A stretch of DNA of 64,000 bases. Origin: Ochlerotatus camptorhynchus. Taxonomy: Eukaryota; Arthropoda; Insecta; Diptera; Culicidae. The notes under the pieces were generated by a model. That model was given only the letters and a program-made list of their open reading frames with translations, was not told the DNA's origin and did no database searches. The stretch covers positions 9,934,001-9,998,000 of the forward strand of contig NW_027040849.1 in NCBI RefSeq assembly GCF_037179485.1, in the 5' to 3' direction. The position numbers and the translations under genes were made by a program. Every line of letters starts with the position of its first letter. Within the stretch, counting starts at the first letter, position 1. Shown here piece by piece: positions 22,384-33,879 of this stretch.

Positions 22384-23445
22384 TAGGGGTATGACTCTAA
22401 GATTTTCGAGGCTAAAATCCAGTCCAAACCAATACAAGACGTCACAATCGCTCACAAGTCTTTGCACGATCTTGCAAAAGTTTGTGGATGCTTGTGAAGG
22501 ATGCATACTAGACTGGATCCTGATTAGCATTCCAAAATTTGAACTCCTTTAGTAAGAAACTGACTCGGCACAAACCATTTCAAGTTTACATGGGAATTAT
22601 TATGGGAAAGCTTATGTTTTTGTTCATATCTATCTATCAATTCACCACATCACGCTGCTTGTAGCAAATTTTCTCAGCTACAACAGCTATACAAAACCAA
22701 TTTTCAATTTCACTTAAAAATGTAAGAAACAAAAGTTATGAATGATTCAAGTAACCGATGTCTTATGATTATGGTCATTCAACTGTTCAGCAGGCAACAT
22801 TGGTGTTTCTGGCGCGTAGAATAGAGCACAAAAATCATGGCTACTATTTCACACAGCAGAATACAGCCCAAGTAACCAACAAACTCGCTAATCGCCCTTT
22901 TTTGCAATATAAGGCTGATATACGACTGATATAAAGTTCGGAAACCCTATATTTACCTTATATCGCGAAAGGGGCGATTACCGGGTAGTTAGCGGGCTTG
23001 GTGGTTACTTGGGAGTGTTGCCCATACAACAGCTGCTTGATCATGCTATAAGCTTATCAATCTCTTGAACAACTAATAACTATTTAATTTGACATTTGGC
23101 TGCAAAACAATTTTCCGAAAAGTTGAAGCTGTACTAATTTCCCATAAGCATAGTTACAGAACTTTCCAACAGTGCAATATGGAAAATGGTTAGAAGACAA
23201 AGAACGAAAAGTTTGGTTTTCCCATAGTAATTTTCATACAAACTTCAAATGGTTTGTGCCAAATCAATTTCTTACCAAATGAGATTAAATTTTGAGAAAC
23301 TACTCAGGACCTGATTTGGAACCATTTAAGCACTTTGGAGCGAAAATTTCAAATTTTGCATTAGTTTGTAAAGGGATATTTCGTATTGGAGTGACTTGAG
23401 CTATTTTTTTTAGCTTAGAAAATCTTAGTCATGCCTCTATTTAAG
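22384..23445. mobile_element. Foldback element related to the one at 52.4 kb, with a nested MITE
   Basis: Outer arms 'ggggtatgactctaagattt' and the complement near 23412-23442 pair, as do inner arms ('aaatttgaactcctt...acaaaccatttcaagttt' with the complement near 23230-23300). Internal sequence matches the 52389-53158 foldback, including 'ttggtgtttctgg' and 'cagctgcttgatcatg'. Relative to that copy, about 55 bp is deleted just inside the left end. At the centre sits a 147 bp element (22867-23013). No target duplication could be confirmed. Confidence 0.8.
22867..23013. mobile_element. 147 bp MITE with CCCAAGTAAC termini and AG target duplication
   Basis: Begins cccaagtaaccaa and ends ttggtggttacttggg. 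The interior is also largely self-complementary ('ctcgctaatcgccc' with 'gggcgattacc...gttagcgggc'; 'atataagg' with 'ccttatat'). The related foldback at 52.8 kb has the uninterrupted site 'aatacagtgttgcc'. Here it reads 'aatacag', element, 'agtgttgcc', so exactly AG was duplicated. It shares ends and target with the element at 8288-10252. Confidence 0.9.
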
Positions 23446-23449
23446 ACCG

Positions 23450-24090
23450 ACCTTTCCAGGAAAGTAGGTAGAAATTTTCGGGGAATGTTTGAATTAGTTT
23501 CTGAACTAAGCCGAAAAAACATCCAGAGAAAGAAGAACGAAGCTCTTCTGGAGGTATAAAGGAAAGTTCTAAGAATAGTCGGAAAAATATCCGGGGAACT
23601 TCCTAGATAAATAAAGAGAAACTTCTAGGGAAAATTCAAAGAAACTTTCGGAAAAAATCGGAGTCGGGGAAAAAACTCCGGAGAAAAGGAAGACGAAATA
23701 AACTTTTGGGCGGTAGAAGTTTAAAAGGATTTTCTGGAAAATATGGAAAAAAAAATTCTTAAGGTAGTTTTAATTAAACTTTTGAAGAAAGTCGGATGCT
23801 TCTTCCGGTGAATGCTGGAAGGTTTCGGAACAGTCTAAAGAAATTTCTAAGAGAAGATGGGGTAAAAATTCCATAGAAAGAGATTTTTGGGAGATGTCGA
23901 AAGAAATTTCCGGTGAAAATCAGTAGAATCTTCAAGGAAAAGTTAGCACAATACTCCGGGGAAAGTCGAAAAAAAAGTAAAATCGAAATAACTTACCGGG
24001 AGTAATTGTAAAATAACTTTCGGACTAAGGTGGAATAAAATTTCCGGGGAACATTCTGATGGACTTTTTTGGTGACATAAAAGGCAAAAG
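23450..24090. repeat. Degenerate purine-rich tandem array, unit ~30-36 bp
   Basis: Variants of 'gtcggaaaaa(c)ttccgggg' and 'aaagaaacttc' recur throughout (near 23520, 23580, 23630, 23690, 23885, 23950 and 24035). It is the same type as 16350-16925, on the same strand. No coding potential. Confidence 0.65.
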
Positions 24091-24335
24091 TATTTCCCGA
24101 TTATCAGAAATTACAAGGTCCTTTCATATTAAAAATTTATGGTAAGATCACTTGTTTATCGTGTATTTTGTAAAACTTTTCGTTGTCGTCGGTGCCGGGT
24201 TTGAATAGTTATAAAAACTTGAGTAAGGCTATAATGTGATATGAGGGGCTCGGTGGCCTTAGAGCAACCGGTTTTGCTTACTGAGTTTATGTGTTAACAT
24301 GACTACATGGTAATAACAGCAACTCGATGATTAAA
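24091..24335. other. Spacer containing a decayed second tRNA-like head
   Basis: At 24243-24282 'ggggctcggtggccttagag' and 'accggttttgcttactgag' resemble the tRNA-like head at 24336-24410, about 95 bp upstream of it. Confidence 0.4.
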
Positions 24336-24756
24336 AAGGAGCTCGTCTGCCTAGTGGCAAACGTTTTTGCTTACTGAGCAGAAGACCGTGGGTTCAATCC
24401 CAAGCTCCTTCGCGTTATATGATTGTTAGGACATCAATACAGCTTATCGTTTACCAAAACGAACCCTGCTGCAAACCCAACCCTATTACCCAATATCCCA
24501 GTGATTCCTCGTGGAAGTGCAGAGGTGTTCTCGGCTTCCATCAAAGCGAGTGTCACGTCAACACATTCCTACCCCTTCCTTTCTTGACCTGTGTTCGGGC
24601 GCGGCCGGCGCTGGTATTGCCTAGTTTTAGATCACCAGTATTTACACATTGAGGATGATTGCTAGTCCCAAGCATCGTCTATTGGTGCTCTGTGTAATTA
24701 CAGCTGGTCTGGCAATAACAGAGTAGCAACCGTGGGCGGTCAATCATGCTCATGCT
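24336..24756 (+). mobile_element. tRNA-headed SINE-like repeat, family D (copy D1)
   Basis: The first 75 bp form a degenerate tRNA. There is a perfect 7-bp acceptor stem (aaggagc/gctcctt at 24336-24342 and 24404-24410), an A-box-like 'ctagtggcaaacg' and the B box 'gggttcaatccca'. The T arm is only partly paired, so a functional tRNA is unlikely. The body (24440-24756) matches D2 at 11.94-12.30 kb on the opposite strand. The end abuts a truncated family B SINE. Confidence 0.65.
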
Positions 24757-24931
24757 CAAAATTTCTCGACTTCCCTGGGCATAGAAGTATGATTGGACTT
24801 GCCACACAATCATATCAATGCAAAAATGGTACAGGCATCGAAAGACCTCAATTAATAACTGTGGAAGTGCATCTAGAACACTACGTTGAGAGCACGCAAT
24901 GAGCTTGAAATGCGAAGAAGAAGAAGAAGAA
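24757..24931 (+). mobile_element. tRNA-derived SINE, family B (copy B2), 5' truncated
   Basis: Starts in the body at 'aaaatttctcgacttccctg' and runs through 'ggtacaggcatcga', 'gtggaagtgcatctagaaca' and 'gagcttgaaatgcg' to a GAA-repeat tail (five GAA-type triplets). The tRNA head is missing. Confidence 0.85.
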
Positions 24932-24984
24932 ACACGGTGAGGAAATGGAAAGACTAGTCGAAAGAGTACCAAGCATAAGCGAGC

Positions 24985-25225
24985 ATGCAAGTACGTCACG
25001 TCATTTTAAGAAAACTCAACTCCTCCCCCTCCCCCCTTTTGTCACGTTTTTCTATACCGAATACATTCCTAACAAACAGTTTGAGCTGATTAAAAGCTGA
25101 ATAAGCTATTTTTTAGCTGTAGCAGCATATGCTTGCCTGAATAAGTCCTTATTCAGCTATTTTTGTTAATTGGGGTGCTTGTCACACATTTGTAAACCCC
25201 CTCCCCCCTTAGAGCGTGACGGACT
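24985..25225. repeat. Inverted repeat with tacgtcacg termini
   Basis: Left 'tacgtcacgtc...ccccctcccccc' and right 'ccccctcccccc...gagcgtgacg' mirror the similar unit at 38256-38400. Inside, near 25073-25170, 'aacaaacag' to 'tttttgttaattgggg' with 'gctgaataag'/'cttattcagc' pairing marks a smaller palindrome. Probably nested MITE remnants. Confidence 0.45.
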
Positions 25226-25254
25226 TAATGGATGCTTTTTAAGATATTTTTACA

Positions 25255-25330
25255 CCAAAACACGCCGTGCGGCAGCTCTTTCTTCATAGTTTTCATGAAT
25301 AGGCTTTCGATAGGCTTTAAATGGATCATT
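25255..25330. repeat. Single copy of repeat H
   Basis: 'tcatgaataggctttcgata' and 'ctttaaatggatcattgg' match the units at 21.62-21.87 kb. Confidence 0.6.
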
Positions 25331-25332
25331 GG

Positions 25333-25569
25333 TACACAGCAAAAAATTAATTTTAACATCACATCAAAGTGGTTGCACTTCAATCGTGTCAAAAATATGG
25401 TGTAATACTACTGGCCAAAAAGGCGAAATTATCATTAATACAGTACATGAACTTACATTACGCTGATTTTACTGTATTTGTTTATGTTTGTGACCATACA
25501 AATTACATCGACATGATTGAAGTGCATCCTCTTGGATGTAATATTAAAATTATTTTTTTGCTGTGTACT
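25333..25569. mobile_element. Palindromic MITE-like element with acacagcaaaaaa termini
   Basis: Left 'gtacacagcaaaaaattaat' to 'gcacttcaatcgtgtc' pairs with right 'gacatgattgaagtgc' to 'ttatttttttgctgtgtac'. Arms are about 70 bp and nearly complementary, around a ~95 bp loop. No coding frame for a transposase is present. The ends read GTAC on both sides, which may include the target duplication. Confidence 0.7.
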
Positions 25570-25655
25570 CGTAAAAAAGGTCTGGTACTGAAAATCCTAG
25601 TCGCAAGATGTAGTGTTGCCCTGAAAGCAGTCGATTAATCATATCAGAAAGTTAT

Positions 25656-25787
25656 AGGGGGCGACCCCGGCGTAGTGGTTAGAATCCATACCTCTCACGC
25701 CAAAGTCACGAGTTCAAATCCCACCCCCGGAAAAGTCACGAATGACCCAAGAACGTTAAAGTGACTATAATAATAATAAAAAAAAAA
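25656..25787 (+). mobile_element. tRNA-derived SINE, family C (copy C2), with perfect 16-bp target duplication
   Basis: A box 'cgtagtggttagaatcc', B box 'gagttcaaatccca', body 'aatgacccaagaacgttaaa' and a tail of TAA triplets then poly-A. It is flanked by identical catatcagaaagttat at 25640-25655 and 25788-25803. The clean duplication and homogenous tail argue for a relatively recent insertion. Confidence 0.92.
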
Positions 25788-25803
25788 CATATCAGAAAGT
25801 TAT

Positions 25804-28800
25804 CGCATTCGGAATCAATAAATAACTAATTACCTCGAAGTCTAATCAGCAAAGTAGTAGCTGATAAAATCATTATGACAAAGTGCTAGAAGGTTGAGAA
25901 CAAAAAGTTCGCATGCAATTAAACTCAAATTTTGGGAGAATGATCTGAACCTGAGTTAGAATCGATTGAGCCTGGTGGAGCAAAATTGATATTTTGAACC
26001 ACCGTAATAGCGATACCGCGTCGATATACGATACCTAATTACAGGCCCACACTACTCGGTAAAAAACATTTCCTATGACCATTTCTATGAAGATACACCT
26101 CGCCATCACGTGCGCCGCATACATCATTATGCTCCACATTACCCATTAGACCATAGTTAGCGTGCACCGTGGATGTGAGGTGTTTGTATATACTTACTTA
26201 CCACGCGGTAATTATAGACAAAACTTCGACGACCGGCGACGGGGCGGACGCGTAAGTTCTATCACGCCGATAACTACTCGGGTGTACCTAAGATTGTTCC
26301 AAGCTATGGCCGAGTGGTAACCCTAGGCCTAAATGGATGGTGGTCAAGAACTCACGGTCCGCTAGTGTTGGTGAGTTATTTGTCGTTAATGCTCATAAAA
26401 AGTTTACTTGGACCTGTTTCATAACACCGGAAGGTCATAAATACCTTGCCAAATTGATTTCCTACGCAAGTAATCAATCTTTGATTTGAATTTCGCGAAT
26501 AAACACGAGTAGGATTGATTATAGCAAAATTTGCCATATTCAATCGTCATAGTTCATTTTAGTAAATAAACTTACACTTCTTTCTTGTGTGGCACCATTC
26601 ATTAGGGCGCCTAGACCATCCTAGGCGATAAGCACACACACACACTGCGAACGTGCCCCATTGTAACTCAGCATAGTAACTGTAAGGCACGCATCCGAAA
26701 CTTGCGGAAGTGCTTCCACCTGGGCTCCACGTGATAATTGTTAACTGAATAAGTCATCACGAAACATGAAATGATGACGATCAGGGCAGGGCAGGCTTCA
26801 ACACCCATAATCAACCCGCTCTTGTCCGGAGATGAATATTCATGACAACTGAATTGCGGTGCTGATACAGCAACTACAATCGCAGTATATGCGTACAAGG
26901 GCTTTGATTGTCTCGACGTCGTGGCCGTCGTTCTTGCCACTCTTTGAGTAACGAGCCATTGCCGTTTACTCGCCAAAGCTCCAAACGAACCGCAAGGTTA
27001 CACTTCTTGATTGGTGCTAATTAGGTGTTTATTTTTAAATAACAAACCGTTTAAATCTGATATTCCACCTACTTTGGCACACTGGTGAGGCTACAGGAGA
27101 ACTGCAAAGGGGCGATACGCAAGGGGCAAGTGATTTGTGCGTAGGAATTGTTGTAAGTAGCTGACGACCGAAGTCTGTTATGGAGAAGAATGGACCCCAG
27201 TAGGTTTAGTGTCGTCTGTTTTAATAAAAGTTTAAGGTCAAACTGCTAGTATTGTTGATTTGGTCAACCAGACAACAACAGCCCCAGTCGATTGAGTAGG
27301 TAGGTAAAACCGGTTTTCAACAGCTGTTTCAGATATGATACAAGGTGTCAGAAGCTTCAGTCGGTCAGAAGCTATGTTGATCCAAAATACTTGCTAGTGG
27401 TAAAATCTACCAAAGAATCAATATTATAGATTATTTGAAAAAATTTTCGCTGTTCATAAAAACTTAACATTCACCTTTTTTTTTTAGATGGAACCTTGTC
27501 ACAGTAAGAACTAAACCGGATAGAAATGCACTAGAAAATGGGCCATCGCAGCGTGTCAGACCTGTTGCATTTAGCTTACTATTGCTGTAAACAGACGGCC
27601 AGGAGCGACGGCGATAACACATTTCGTTTTCCGATGATAATTACGACGCTGTTCCAGTCTACATCCACCACGTCATCGGTTCAGCTGCAAGGAGTTCTTT
27701 GTTGCAGGTGGGCGACGATCGAAGTTCAATTCTATTTAGGGAGCTTGTCGTATCATCGCTTTGCATTGTTCTAGAGTGCTGTTCAGTAACGTGATAAACA
27801 TAGTCAATTTTTAAACATCGCCGGAGTGATTCGAGATTAGGGCACATCTGCTTTTGTTAACAATTATTTCGCAAACAAAACCAACTTGTAGGGGAATCAT
27901 TCCCCTATCGCCTAAATGACTGTGTTGCTGGTTTGCGAGCGGGAGCTTTAATTTGCGAAAAATTGGCGATTGAAGTCTACGTTTACAAAAGCAGATACGC
28001 CGTCATCTCCAATCACTCCGAAATTTCAAATCTCAGATTGCAGTAGCAATCGATCAATCAATAAGCAAACCTTTGTGACACTTTTCTGCGTCACCGTATG
28101 CCAATATGACTGATCAGATGCGCGAAGAACGTGTCCGTGGCGCCGACAACCGCGTTGTCTCGTGTCGTGGTGTTGGGTTTCTAAACTGGAACCGTATGAG
28201 AGAGCATTGTTTATAAAATTTGAAATGTATGTTAATTAGTGCTATAAATTGCCATCATATTCAAATGAGACCGTCGTCCGAACGTTCGTTTGCCTCTGTT
28301 TCTCACTGTGGCTATAAACAGTATGGTAAATAAACGGCACAAATGGGAACATTTTTCCACTCGTCGAGAGATCCGATTCGATGTCTCTGCGTGCTTTGAC
28401 AGAGGAACAACATTTGATTGAAAATTTGGTCTAAATTCAGAGTGGTTCAGCAACGAAAAAAAATATAATCAAATGCCCTTTGGAATAGAGGCACATTATA
28501 TAATACTAACGTTGATCAATGTAATTGAATCTATTTGAGCTCCGTTAACCAACGCAACGGCCAGCAGTCTCTGCCGGCGTGTGCCCCGACGAACGTGTAT
28601 CGACGCAAATATCTCTTATAATGCAGTCAAGATCCGTAATATACTCACTGAGTCGCTCCTCACCTTCCTCATAACGCTCAGAGCTGAGAACGTTCGCTGA
28701 GCGGCACGGGTATCCGAACGTGTATTTTAAATAAAGTGATTTATGATTAATTGTTTTACTGCTTGATTGAACTCCGGCGTCATATTCAACAATTCGCTTC

Positions 28801-31095
28801 ATTTATCGTTTCATCCAAGGGGTAGGTGGTAGTACCTACATAGTTTGCCTATTCTAGCTGTTTCACTCTGCTTATTTATTTTATTACACCACTGAGTTTT
28901 AGAGCTCACATTTGAATGCGTGAGATGGATTTTATTATTATTGGACACCAACCACATGCCTAGTATGTATGTACACATATCATAGTAATAACGCAAGATG
29001 AGATGGCCGACAAAAATTTACTCTGTGCAGAGAGACACGAGTGCCAGAATTATTCTCTTGAGCTGTCAAACAACTTAATATGAATGGGCGATAGCGCGCT
29101 CCACGAGCCAAGCCTTCGTTCATACGACTTGACATGTTTGTGACTATTTTTGTACTGTTTTCCGTTGCTTCTTTTCTAGGTCAATTAAATTTATGGCCTA
29201 TAATGAAAACTTTTATTACTCTCATTGTACCACTTTATAGAGGTGTTGATGTTGAATCGTGTTTGTGGTTCCGGCTTTATTGATGCATTCATCATTCACT
29301 AAGGATTCTAGATCTTCAGTAGCCGTAATGTTCTACGTAACCCATGCGCTTTTTCAGTGGTCTTTATCGTAACAAAGAATACTTTAAACATCCTTCTTGA
29401 AGATGAATGAGAAAGATTTGGAATAACGGTTATGTGAAATTATTGAAAGATAAAAGTTTGAGGAGGGTCTGACGAAATCCGGTCTTTACTGTATATCTGA
29501 TACTGGGACCGAAGCTTACCTGTATTATAGTACACGGAACAAAACTGTCAAGCAAGTAAATTAGGGTAGCTCATATTAAACGCTGATCGCTACCAAATCA
29601 GATTCTGACCACCCTTCAAAAATATAATCTAAATAAATAGACACTGGCCTTAAAAAGTATGGATGGAAATCGCTATGAGAAAACTGCAATTTTTGTCCAC
29701 TGGATTTACATACCAATCAGGCTAATGTCAACTGGATTTATCAATCCAAATTGAGCCCAACATCGTTAAATGGAAACAGCTAAATATGATATAAAATTTG
29801 AATTGAAAAAAAAACTGGGCCTCATTTCGCAAGTCGAAATGACAAACTTTTTCATACAAGCGTTCATACAAAAAATGCTTCTTAATCCGCCTACCGGTTA
29901 CAAGTGCAAGTGTATGAAAGTATAAGATTTGCCTTATGTTAGATGTTGTCCGCTATCCCAAGGGCACCCAGAAAATTTCCATGTATGGCAAATATGATCA
30001 AAATAGCTAAAAGATGACCCCAATGCACTAAGAAGATTAAAATCAGATAATAAAAAAAGCAACGCTGGTCTAGTAAGCTTCACAAACCAATGCAATTTAT
30101 TGAGCCTCGTTAAATTTAGCTGATTTGGTCATTCATACAGATTTCTAAAAAAATAAAAAAGCCTCTAAAATCAAGTTAGATTAAGCAAATTTTGAAGTAT
30201 TAAAATAGTATAAATTGGAGTTACAATGCCCCTAAGGGCACTTAAGTAGAATCAGAAGGTATTGCGACTTTTACTAGGGGAATGTACGTATTCTCGGCAA
30301 CCTAAGCAGCGACCTTCTTTCTATAGCCTTTTTCTCTAAGGAACGCACACATATGCAGTATTGGTTTGTTTACAATCTTTTGCTGCCAGCTGCTCTAACA
30401 ATTTCAGTCGAAAGAATTGTCAAAAACTGTTTTGAAACGCTTTTACAAAGCTCCAATCTTCTCTAGTGAGAGCGAGTATTGTCGGCACCAGTTTTTCTTC
30501 GGCAACCGTTCCATTTGAACTGCATGTAAATCTGCTGTTCTATTATCGGCAACTCGAAATCAGCTACAATTTGTAGTGCGTGTGTTGCATTTCAAGAAAA
30601 CCTTGCTAGATTGCATTTTCTCAGTAATAAAAATATAGCCAAATTGAAGCTGAAAGCATAAAGAATCGTTTGCATGCATTCAGTGAAGTGTTTTCGGAAG
30701 AAAATCCAGTGAAAATAGTGTTTCAATTTGTGTTGCCGAAAATAGTCTGTCATGCTGAAGCCGTCATTTCCCCTATTACTTTAAATTGTTATTCTTACTG
30801 TTTCTATTAAAGTTATGAAACCAATTGCAAAACTTTGTGCTATCAACCGATTTTGATTAAATAAATTATAGGTAAATTTATTCACTTAAGCGAACAGCAA
30901 AATAGCCATGCTTGGATGCTCAAAGATAGCAGAACGAGTATTAATTCTACCAAGTAGATGACTGCACATACACTCAGAACTGACAGCAGCAGAACGAATC
31001 AGGCGAGAAACTGAAAGAATATGAAAAACGTTCTGACCGAAAGCAAACTCCAAAATGATAGATTAAGACTGACCGATAAAGATAAAAAAAAACAA
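25804..31095. other. Long low-repeat region, no supported gene
   Basis: About 5.3 kb in which I found no SINE, foldback or array. G+C-richer parts lie near 26040-26300, 26640-26990 and 28080-28700. Open frames (for example 26668-26976 minus, 102 codons; 28545-28802 minus, 85 codons) carry no domain I recognise. Between 30280 and 30750 the word 'tcggca(a/c)' recurs irregularly. Such stretches may hold regulatory DNA or unrecognised small exons of a nearby gene. Confidence 0.4.
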
Positions 31096-31341
31096 GCGGG
31101 CCGGTGGTGTAGTGATAAGCGTGATTACCTCTCACCCCAGCAGGCCTGGGTTCAATCCCAGTCGGCGCCGCCGTGATGTTCTGAGGCATAACATCTCTGA
31201 TCACGGGAAGTAAAGCCGTTGATGAGCCGGTTCATGAGTTGATGGGTTGATAGGTAGGGTCCAGGTGTGGGAGCTGCCTTCCTGGCGTCGGTAGCATTGG
31301 TGCTCAGCACGGAAAACAAGATCGACGGAAAACAAATCAAA
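31096..31341 (+). mobile_element. tRNA-derived SINE, family A (copy A3), most complete
   Basis: Head with A box 'ggtgtagtgataagcg' and B box 'gggttcaatccca', body 'gatgttctgaggcataacat', 'ctgatcacgggaagtaaag', 'ggtgtgggagctgcc', and tail 'gatcgacggaaaacaaatca'. It serves as the reference for A1-A6. No clear target duplication was found in the A-rich flanks. Confidence 0.9.
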
Positions 31342-31599
31342 GAAAAAAAAAGATCTAAAATCAACGAGGAATCGTTGGATTCGAAATGAAGCATCTCCAA
31401 CTGTACTAGCGGAAAAATAAACAAATTTTATATTTAACCTCTCAGAATTCTATTAAACTTCGCATAATTGTTTGCTAGAGGAAATGAACAAAGTTTGTAA
31501 TAGAATTCGGTCATTTTGACTCTCGTCTAAGTTTTCAAAATAACGTATTCGATATGTTTCAATAAATCGTAGCACGAAAACGGCTCATTTAATCGAAAT
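31342..31599. other. Unannotated spacer
   Basis: AT-rich, nothing recognised. Confidence 0.3.
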
Positions 31600-32005
31600 G
31601 ACGTCAGAGACAAAGTTGTAGGAAACTGGTTTGTCTTTTTAGAAAAAAATACATACTGAAAAAAATCATATAATCTTTTAAAAAAATTTAAAAAAAAATT
31701 GTTAAAAACTTCAATAAGAAAAAAAAAAGAATGTTTTTTTAAAGAATTTATGTGTTTTTGAAAGCTGAAATGAATACAATGGACACTTCACAATGGGCTC
31801 TAATCGTAAAACATCAAGTTTTAGGACAAATTGTTATCTTTTATACCACAAATAAATTTGTTTGTTTTTCATGCAAAAAACATACGGCTCTATGGCCGAT
31901 TTTTGGCACAAATGTGAATGATTTCCCATAAAAAAACAACACGGCAAAGTTTCATGCAAATTGGAGAAGGTCGATTCGTCATTTGGTGTGGTACAACTCA
32001 TTTCA
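31600..32005. repeat. Dispersed repeat G (copy 2)
   Basis: Matches parts of 20990-21215 ('acaaatgtgaatgatttccc', 'atgcaaattggagaaggtcg', 'attcgtcatttggtgtgg') with extra AT-rich sequence between. Type unknown. Confidence 0.5.
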
Positions 32006-32395
32006 TCACAATGAAGATATGTCTTCAAATCTGGTGTTGTCGTTGGAAGCAAATAGCCACCACCCGGCCCTTGTAAAAATGGCAGATCTTCCGCAAACTC
32101 CGATATAGACTAGCGCACACATAGCACACCCGTCTCTCAACAGCAAATATATTTCTTCCCCCACAGCGTCTGCTAGTGAAGAACTAGTCTAGGCCAAACT
32201 GTAAGTAGAGTAACTCCCCATACTGGGCATTATTTATCCAAATTCACGGGATCGATTCTTTGTAAAAAAAAATCACCATACAAAAGCCTTAAATATCATA
32301 CATATAGCCGAACAACAGATCACACTCGATCGAGGTCATATCGGGTAACTAGCGTACGAAACGGCGTGTGACTGTCAAGAAACGGTATCACTCTC
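32006..32395. other. Unannotated stretch
   Basis: No repeat or gene recognised. Confidence 0.3.
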
Positions 32396-32687
32396 CTCTT
32401 CATCGCATTTCAAGCTAATTCCTCATTGCATATTAGCTTACTGTGTGACCTCAACTTAGTGTTCTAGATGCACTTCCACAGTTATTAATTGAGAGCTTTC
32501 ACTGCCTATATCATTTTTGCATTCGTATAATTGTGTGGCAAGTACAATCATACTCTATGCCCAGGGAAGATGAAACATTTTCCTGGCCGAAAAATTCCTA
32601 GACCGAACCAGGAATCGAACCCAGCCACCTTCAGTATGGTCTTGCTTTGTAGCTGCGCCTTTACCGACTGAGCTAAGATAGGCCCCA
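32396..32687 (-). mobile_element. tRNA-derived SINE, family B (copy B3), full length
   Basis: On the minus strand: 'ggcctatcttagctcagtcg' head with 'gtaaaggcgcagctacaaag', B-box-like 'gggttcgattcctgg', body 'cctgggcatagagtatgatt' and 'aagtgcatctagaacac', and the 3' part 'aagctaatatgcaatgag'. The end reads into 'gaaatgcgatgaagag', a decayed GAA tail. Confidence 0.85.
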
Positions 32688-33879
32688 GAAGGCGTATAAT
32701 TGTTTTGATTAATCGACTGAAAAGCCAAAAAAAAAACAACTTAAGAAACGTGAAGTCTGGTTAGATGTCGACTCAATGAAGAAAACCAAATTCCTTGATC
32801 TTCCATGATATTCCAGTCATTTAAACAAAAATCCGGGTACAGTGTCTACCCGTTTTTGGCAACACAATCAGCTATTACTTTTATCAGACATGTACTAAGA
32901 CTTGCTAGGCATTTTTTCATGAAATACCTCATGAACCTTTAATCCATAAAGAATGGTCCAGTACAATCTCCAATTAAATAAAGCATTCGATACATTTCAT
33001 AGAATCTAAAAAAAGACAGAAATCGCGTCCTGTCAAAAATGGGAAAGCAACGCATTCAGAAATTTAAACGTAGTAAGCACCAGATAATCTGTTCAGGCAA
33101 TTAGCGGGATATTACTATGATTTATAGCGATGTGAGAAGGAAACTTCAACCATCTCGCTTGAAGTTTTCAGCAAGTTCATTATCCGTTTCTCGATTTACT
33201 CCATGATACGAGAAGAGGTCCTTGGCATGACAATTTTCTCACCCTTAGTAGTTATCTTCTGACTGTTTCCAAACTCAACGCTAGGGGTACAATTTCACCC
33301 AGTTCTCCTACATATGAAACACTTGTCTTTAATTCCGTTATATTGTTTTCCTTTGAGCACATTTTGAGACCCAGCTTCGCAAGAAATTTATTCAGAATAA
33401 TACACTTAACCAAACGCTAATTCGCGGCTGGATTCCTCCGGTGGTAAATCGTTAAAACAGCACTTTCACCTCTGTATGCTAACCCCATCTCAGTTGCAAT
33501 AGCAGCAACATCACAATACTATAATTTTACTTGAAGCTAATTTTCCGAGCTAACCAGGTTTACAATGAAGTCCTAGAATACACAATAAAGCTCCTTTTTG
33601 CAGTCAATGCAATGCTTATCTACGTATTTCTGAATCATTATTCAATCATAAAAGTGCTACTCTAAGCTATGAAAAAATCCATCCAAGCAAGACCATTATG
33701 CTAAATTTTCATTTAGTTGATTCTCTGAGCTAATCAGCCTGTTAAGAACTAGTTGAAGGTTAAATCTTGTAAGACGCAATGAGGTATCATCTATTAAGAG
33801 ACGCACAACCCCATTTGGAGGTTATATTTTGCAACAAGTAACAACGTCTAGCGTCTACGGAAAATGGAGTTTTGTCAAC
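32688..33879. other. Unannotated low-repeat stretch
   Basis: No SINE, foldback or clear tandem unit and no open frame with a recognisable domain. Confidence 0.35.

Noticed and set aside
24336..24410. Functional tRNA gene
   Set aside because: The acceptor stem is perfect but the T arm has mismatches and the anticodon arm pairs poorly; the segment is continuous with a repeat body.
28545..28802. 85-codon minus-strand open frame as a retroelement or host protein
   Set aside because: No motif could be matched; the sequence is non-repetitive within the window and the frame length is within chance.
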